Source of the DNA: an uncultured Lachnospiraceae bacterium
GTDB taxonomy: Bacteria > Bacillota > Clostridia > Lachnospirales > Lachnospiraceae
Assembly: GCA_946407725.1 (NCBI GenBank)
Contig: CAMJPM010000008.1
Coordinates: forward strand, 1-55,178
Direction of reading: 5' to 3'
DNA length: 55,178 nucleotides
Position numbers and translations under genes: made by a program. Under the pieces are notes generated by a model. It searched no databases. It had not been told where the DNA came from and was given only the letters and a program-made list of their open reading frames with translations. Below, one piece after another: positions 52,601 to 55,178 of this stretch; the first letter of the stretch is position 1, and each line of letters opens with the position of its first letter.

Positions 52601-54282
52601 ATCTTGTCGATATTATTATAAGCCTCGGGCATAATTTTTCGCATTGCTTCGCCCACGCTCTTCATTCCATTGGAATGGGACATGCCTAAGGCCGTATATT
52701 TTTTCACACTCTCAAGGGTTTTCTTTTCATGGACATAAACTTTCTTCTCCCTGAGTGTCTTCTTTTCTGCTTTGGTAAGCTTAAGATACGCCTTTGTAAA
52801 ATCTTTCCGCTGATCCTTTATATAGTCTCTTAATACTTGCCTTGTATGGACAAAATCCTGGAATCCATCCCCTTTCGCATTGATCCTGTCGGAAACGCCT
52901 TCCGCCTTTCGATGCATGATCTCCTTTTCCGGCAGTTTCCTTCCCTCAAGATCCCTGTACTCTTTTTCAGCAGTCGTTCCTTCTATCATCATTTTTGCGC
53001 TGACAATATCCAGAATGCCCGTCTTCTTCTCCCGCCGTAAAAAGTCTTCTGCTCCCTCAGAAATATTCACCGTAAGGCCGCTGAGATAATAGATTATATC
53101 CTTGTAGCAATCCGCATGGGCACTGATAAGGCCGATCATTTTGTTGGCCTTGGAAATCCTGCCGGAGATTCTCTTCTTTTCTGCTTCATCCTTGGTATCA
53201 TAATCATTTAAGAATCTCTCTTCCCTCTTTAATAGCCTGTCCCTGACTTCAAGGGCTTTCCTGTATTCCTTACAGGCCTCCTGGATTCCATAGCCCCAGC
53301 TTTCATACTCCCTGGTATGGTTTGCGATCTCCCCGATAAGAGACTTGGTAATGCTTTCCGCATCTAAATTATACCTATTTGCATAATTTCTTGCCAATGT
53401 GATCTCTTCACCTGATACCTTTTGTCCGAGATTATTCATGGCTTCTTCATATTTTGCCTTGGCATCCCTCTGCTCCTGCTTAAGGAGCCGTTTATTTGTT
53501 ATGCTGGTAAGAGCGATCTGCTGCGTTCCATTTTCTGATAACTGGAGTTCAAGTCCATGTACCCTCATAATGGCATTATAAGCCGCTTCAAATTCCGCTG
53601 CCCAGTTTGCACGAGCTTCAAGCTGCATTACCTGCTCCAGAGGAAGGGAATCAAAAAATACGGGATATTCATCCCTTAACCTGGTATAGTCTTTTAGATC
53701 CCGCACCATCTCATACAGCTCAGCAGCATGTTCAGAAAAATATTCCTCGGTAAGCATCCTAGGATCGAATGAGGCATAGAGTATCCTCTGGGTAAAGGCA
53801 ATAAGAGCGGGGTCACCTTCTTCGTTATTTGCGCTAAGGGATCTATTCTGATATCCTCCCTTGTCGAAATAGTCCCGCATGGAATTGAATACTCGGATTG
53901 TGCAGTAATCAGCATCCTTGCGGCTCTTCTGAAAGTTCTTCAGCTGACTCTTTTCACGTTTTGCTACCTGTTTATCTTTTCTTGCGACTGCGAGCACGCG
54001 CTTGGGAAGAAATCCCGCTGAAGTGTCAATCTCCCAATCCCGCTGTGTTTTATTCCGAAGCTCAAAAACACGATTCCGGTCCTCTGAGGTGTTCTTGATC
54101 CTCCGATACAGGTCCTGCATCTGCTGTGTCCTATAATCCTCCTTTTCCTTCTCAGATTGCAGATCATCTTTCTGATCCCATACAGACACGCTCTGCAGCT
54201 GCTCCAGAACATCCTCTTTTTTAATGGAGAATCCCTGCTGTTGTTCCTGTTGAAGATTATTCATCAATTCTATATCCGGCAT
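49642..54282 (-). CDS. Giant soluble protein with lipase-like alpha/beta-hydrolase domain
   Basis: The 1546-residue protein has no signal peptide or membrane helix and a very strong ribosome site (AAGGAGGTAGTATA). Residues 1-550 are charged helices and coiled coil. Around 560-850 is an alpha/beta-hydrolase core: IRGHSRGGVGASLG with nucleophile Ser 729, then IQYDPVPGKGS (Asp near 766) and TPFNHSVGL (His near 832), in lipase order. This resembles bacterial lipase-type effectors (Tle and DUF2235-like, GxSRG). Residues 850-1546 are again helical and Lys/Glu-rich. I recognise no named family for the whole. It may be an effector, toxin or intracellular structural enzyme. A GNAT gene follows directly. 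Confidence 0.8.
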   Translation of the reverse strand: MPDIELMNNLQQEQQQGFSIKKEDVLEQLQSVSVWDQKDDLQSEKEKEDYRTQQMQDLYRRIKNTSEDRNRVFELRNKTQRDWEIDTSAGFLPKRVLAVARKDKQVAKREKSQLKNFQKSRKDADYCTIRVFNSMRDYFDKGGYQNRSLSANNEEGDPALIAFTQRILYASFDPRMLTEEYFSEHAAELYEMVRDLKDYTRLRDEYPVFFDSLPLEQVMQLEARANWAAEFEAAYNAIMRVHGLELQLSENGTQQIALTSITNKRLLKQEQRDAKAKYEEAMNNLGQKVSGEEITLARNYANRYNLDAESITKSLIGEIANHTREYESWGYGIQEACKEYRKALEVRDRLLKREERFLNDYDTKDEAEKKRISGRISKANKMIGLISAHADCYKDIIYYLSGLTVNISEGAEDFLRREKKTGILDIVSAKMMIEGTTAEKEYRDLEGRKLPEKEIMHRKAEGVSDRINAKGDGFQDFVHTRQVLRDYIKDQRKDFTKAYLKLTKAEKKTLREKKVYVHEKKTLESVKKYTALGMSHSNGMKSVGEAMRKIMPEAYNNIDKIMTSEDEAERSKDLIHAMGTRLLKEGHDVIEFDVGGSSFREFSHNQNGFFGYGEQDEAIMQKQYGRKYNETHPGEPDYIREKVTSGKGKYADRKKYRYTIAGPTPDHGGLLNVGPYAIDRTMNRICNITAERLIPIFKAWKIEDGDFKPAPGQEHPDHHTIDLMIRGHSRGGVGASLGAMRVKYWLHTNYPEYEKFVKFHLIQYDPVPGKGSCYGGFEKIEHNSEIRHVTNEYGMDLLPLGESADTTVIYSMNTQYPKYFTPQEVRDAKRVILTPFNHSVGLAPEQMDTSQMQEDSEKVHAMPFIDARDGKVYRQSGLNELQEGLYILDEQNIIVKIDRIEDFIRIMQATAPRDQQLERQLVLLKVVASKLNVPEEQANYLWSKMLAESEAVKQDEPHNDIGAALEERYREPGSVKTGIKIADCEKKDGLYIKEGSKVTSFFGTKPEVMPAEAKSAVAASRMMKFMGFEHLALKAREAVATDKAAKRYFGVQSPVAYDPIHDLAPATLQANIEEDAANNINHRVEYTPEAICQMSALRLIFTLFGDVNAAAVNDLRLVVSTREEGDEKISYVSGAYMTTFKSAFDEELDGNALTKPNYLLAAFDIEKMAVIDKDAAEAILKMNADDMKLITSDLLSEKQQQAFASRLEYMQKILWKAMEDDLKKPEKERRFVSKNEIDKKGFRKTLQDRMRKDKDGIFEEIFEENVTIENAEPRKLNESEKNYEKIYQNLRSRIKSAPDAAAAVRELTEFAFAMDNKGFAEPGTVEHDRIVDIHERIISELISIPMLKAFLVQKQDIARRQVEAVDQKLAGGLTVPAEFRNEAEIKSEINLRYKAAIEKAAEEGNIADKDTEYQKAVQRVEEKVKEQYALYLISKENPDLVIEGDIINKIALYVSPTAFTNKTMDPAFMTPVDEIQQVLAAELMKDYPGGEQKYIEVADRAHDFEGVLASFSLLNREKAREAKDLYDQKAKERAKNTAVTFGGGVG

Positions 54283-54540
54283 TATACTACCTCCTTATTC
54301 ACGGTTCCTAAACGGCTCTCAAAATATGCTGCTAAAACACTATACAGCCAAAATCCAGCACAGTAAACAACTGCTGCCCCTTACTAAGATTAAATGATTT
54401 TCGATATAGTCGTGACTGATCCCATTTACCATAATGTCCTCCTTTTCTTCTTAGACGGATAACAGTACCCAAAAGAATGCTTAGTACAGCATTTCTTTTC
54501 CATGTCTGCATCCATAATAATACCATAACTCCGTCCCCAT
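54283..54540. other. Intergenic region with no gene seen
   Basis: About 258 bases lie between the giant gene and the broken recombinase. Apart from the ribosome site of the giant gene at its left end no signal was recognised; the open frames are unlike known proteins. Confidence 0.5.
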
Positions 54541-54972
54541 GGTCCGTTACAATCTTATGGATCCTGTGCAACGGACTCTTAAAGATATAGTTCTCATCCT
54601 CAAGCCATTTGAAAAAGCTGGACAGATGCGTCTCACATTATCCACTGTTGCCTTGCTGACACCGTGTTGTTCCTGGTAAGATGACAGATATGCTCTGATG
54701 TCGTCTGTGTTCATAACGCACACATTCTTATCGGATTTCTCAAGCATCTTCTCAATATTAAAGCGGTAGAGGAACAAGGTTTTCTCCGATCTACCCTCTA
54801 GCCGCTTTGTCGCAATGAACATATCCAGAAGCTCCTGAGAACTCTTTTCCAAAATTCCATCCTCAGACTGCCTCAGTGATTCATCCAAAGTATCCTTCAG
54901 CTTGATCATCTGGCTGTTATCCAGATATTTCGACATCCTCTGCATAATGTAATTTGCGGTTTCCTGATTCAT
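54541..54972 (-). pseudogene. Tyrosine recombinase, N-terminal part only, frameshifted
   Basis: The start at 54972 has GGAGGTACATTACA before it. The encoded start (MNQETANYIMQRMSKYLDNS) and the region TLFLYRFNIEKMLEKS with DDIRAYLSSYQEQHGVSKAT are the SAM-like core-binding domain of phage-type integrases. At about 54620 the frame breaks: the expected RRILSSFFKWLEDENYIFKS is recovered by adding one base (CATCTGTCC read as CATCCTGTCC), then KSPLHRIHKIVT. The catalytic domain with the RHRY residues is absent. It is a remnant of a mobile element or phage integrase. Confidence 0.78.
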
Positions 54973-54998
54973 TGTAATGTACCTCCGTTTTGAGGTCA

Positions 54999-55178
54999 TT
55001 ATAATGATTCCGCTGTAGTGAATGATGAAAGCATCTTCTTTATTATTTTTTCATTATTCCTCGTAAAATCACTAAGTTCATAGGATCTGATGCGCTGATT
55101 TACCAATAGAGGTTCCACAAACTCATTTTTTACCAACACTGATAATCTGTTTATTACCGTTTTATTTGTCGCACCAAT
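54999..55178 (-). CDS. C-terminal end of an unidentified gene
   Basis: The frame is open from the right edge of the window to TAA at 54999-55001. The last 59 codons read IGATNKTVINRLSVLVKNEF, then VEPLLVNQRIRSYELSDFTR and a helical end. This looks like a winged-helix or HTH segment (TNKTVINRLSVLVKNEFVEP), as found at the end of Fic-type and some other regulator or ATPase proteins. The family cannot be settled from the part in view. Confidence 0.6.
   Translation of the reverse strand: MGATNKTVINRLSVLVKNEFVEPLLVNQRIRSYELSDFTRNNEKIIKKMLSSFTTAESL

Noticed and set aside
54332-54571. Minus-strand 79-codon frame as a gene
   Set aside because: Its first codons are the shifted continuation of the broken integrase (LHRIHKIVT) and the rest matches nothing; it has no own ribosome site.

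Overview
The window looks like chromosomal DNA of a Gram-positive anaerobe of the Bacillota, class Clostridia, most probably a gut or rumen Lachnospiraceae (Butyrivibrio-like) organism. This is inferred from strong AGGAGG-type ribosome binding sites, lipoprotein and signal peptides of Gram-positive type, a MMPL transporter paired with a GLUG-repeat surface protein, a C_GCAxxG_C_C protein, GH3-family adenylating enzyme, SpoIIE/STAS/RsbW-type switch proteins and a human-gut-Clostridia style dimodular NRPS. There is no rRNA or tRNA gene to fix the species. Nearly all genes lie on the minus strand.

Layout. 1-222: three and a half copies of a ~63-bp tandem repeat. 242-8017 (minus): tRNA-dihydrouridine synthase, PgeF-like laccase-domain protein, endonuclease IV, a secreted M30-like metalloprotease, a D-2-hydroxyacid dehydrogenase, an HSL-type esterase and a frameshifted DUF1269-type gene. 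8301-13896 (plus): MMPL/RND exporter translationally coupled to a GLUG-repeat, coiled-coil surface protein. 14015-24281 (minus): a compact ten-gene run ending in a strong terminator: DedA-like protein, PssA, Psd, PAP2 phosphatase, two MATE transporters each fused to an RsbW-like ATPase domain, a membrane SpoIIE-type phosphatase, a STAS protein, a free RsbW-type kinase, and a GH3 adenylating enzyme. 24329-32562 (minus): C_GCAxxG protein, a beta-helix lipoprotein flanked by inverted copies of a 37-bp palindromic element, a second lipoprotein, an ABC-class ATPase, LarE, Nudix, Bcp, a 52-codon small gene full of palindromes, and a DUF89 protein.

31720-43371 (minus) is a probable natural-product locus: a third MATE-ATPase fusion, an acyl-CoA carboxyltransferase, a 2442-residue NRPS with order C-A-T-C-A-T-R, and the DUF89 protein. 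The terminal reductase predicts release as an N-acyl dipeptide aldehyde, or a pyrazinone/imine derived from one, of the kind reported from gut Clostridia as protease inhibitors. 43399-49640: deaminase, histidine phosphatase, YczE-type membrane protein, a Nudix remnant, a tandem set of three small cysteine-motif proteins, a membrane protein with a decayed GGDEF-like domain, and two convergent, mutually similar GNAT-type genes. 49642-54282: a 1546-residue soluble giant protein with a lipase-type Ser-Asp-His domain. 54541-55178: a broken tyrosine recombinase and the end of another gene.

The most interesting systems are the lipid/partner-switch/MATE-ATPase operon, the NRPS locus that carries a related MATE-ATPase, the family of tandem CX3CX2CX2C mini-proteins, and the giant hydrolase. 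Functional statements beyond family membership are inference.
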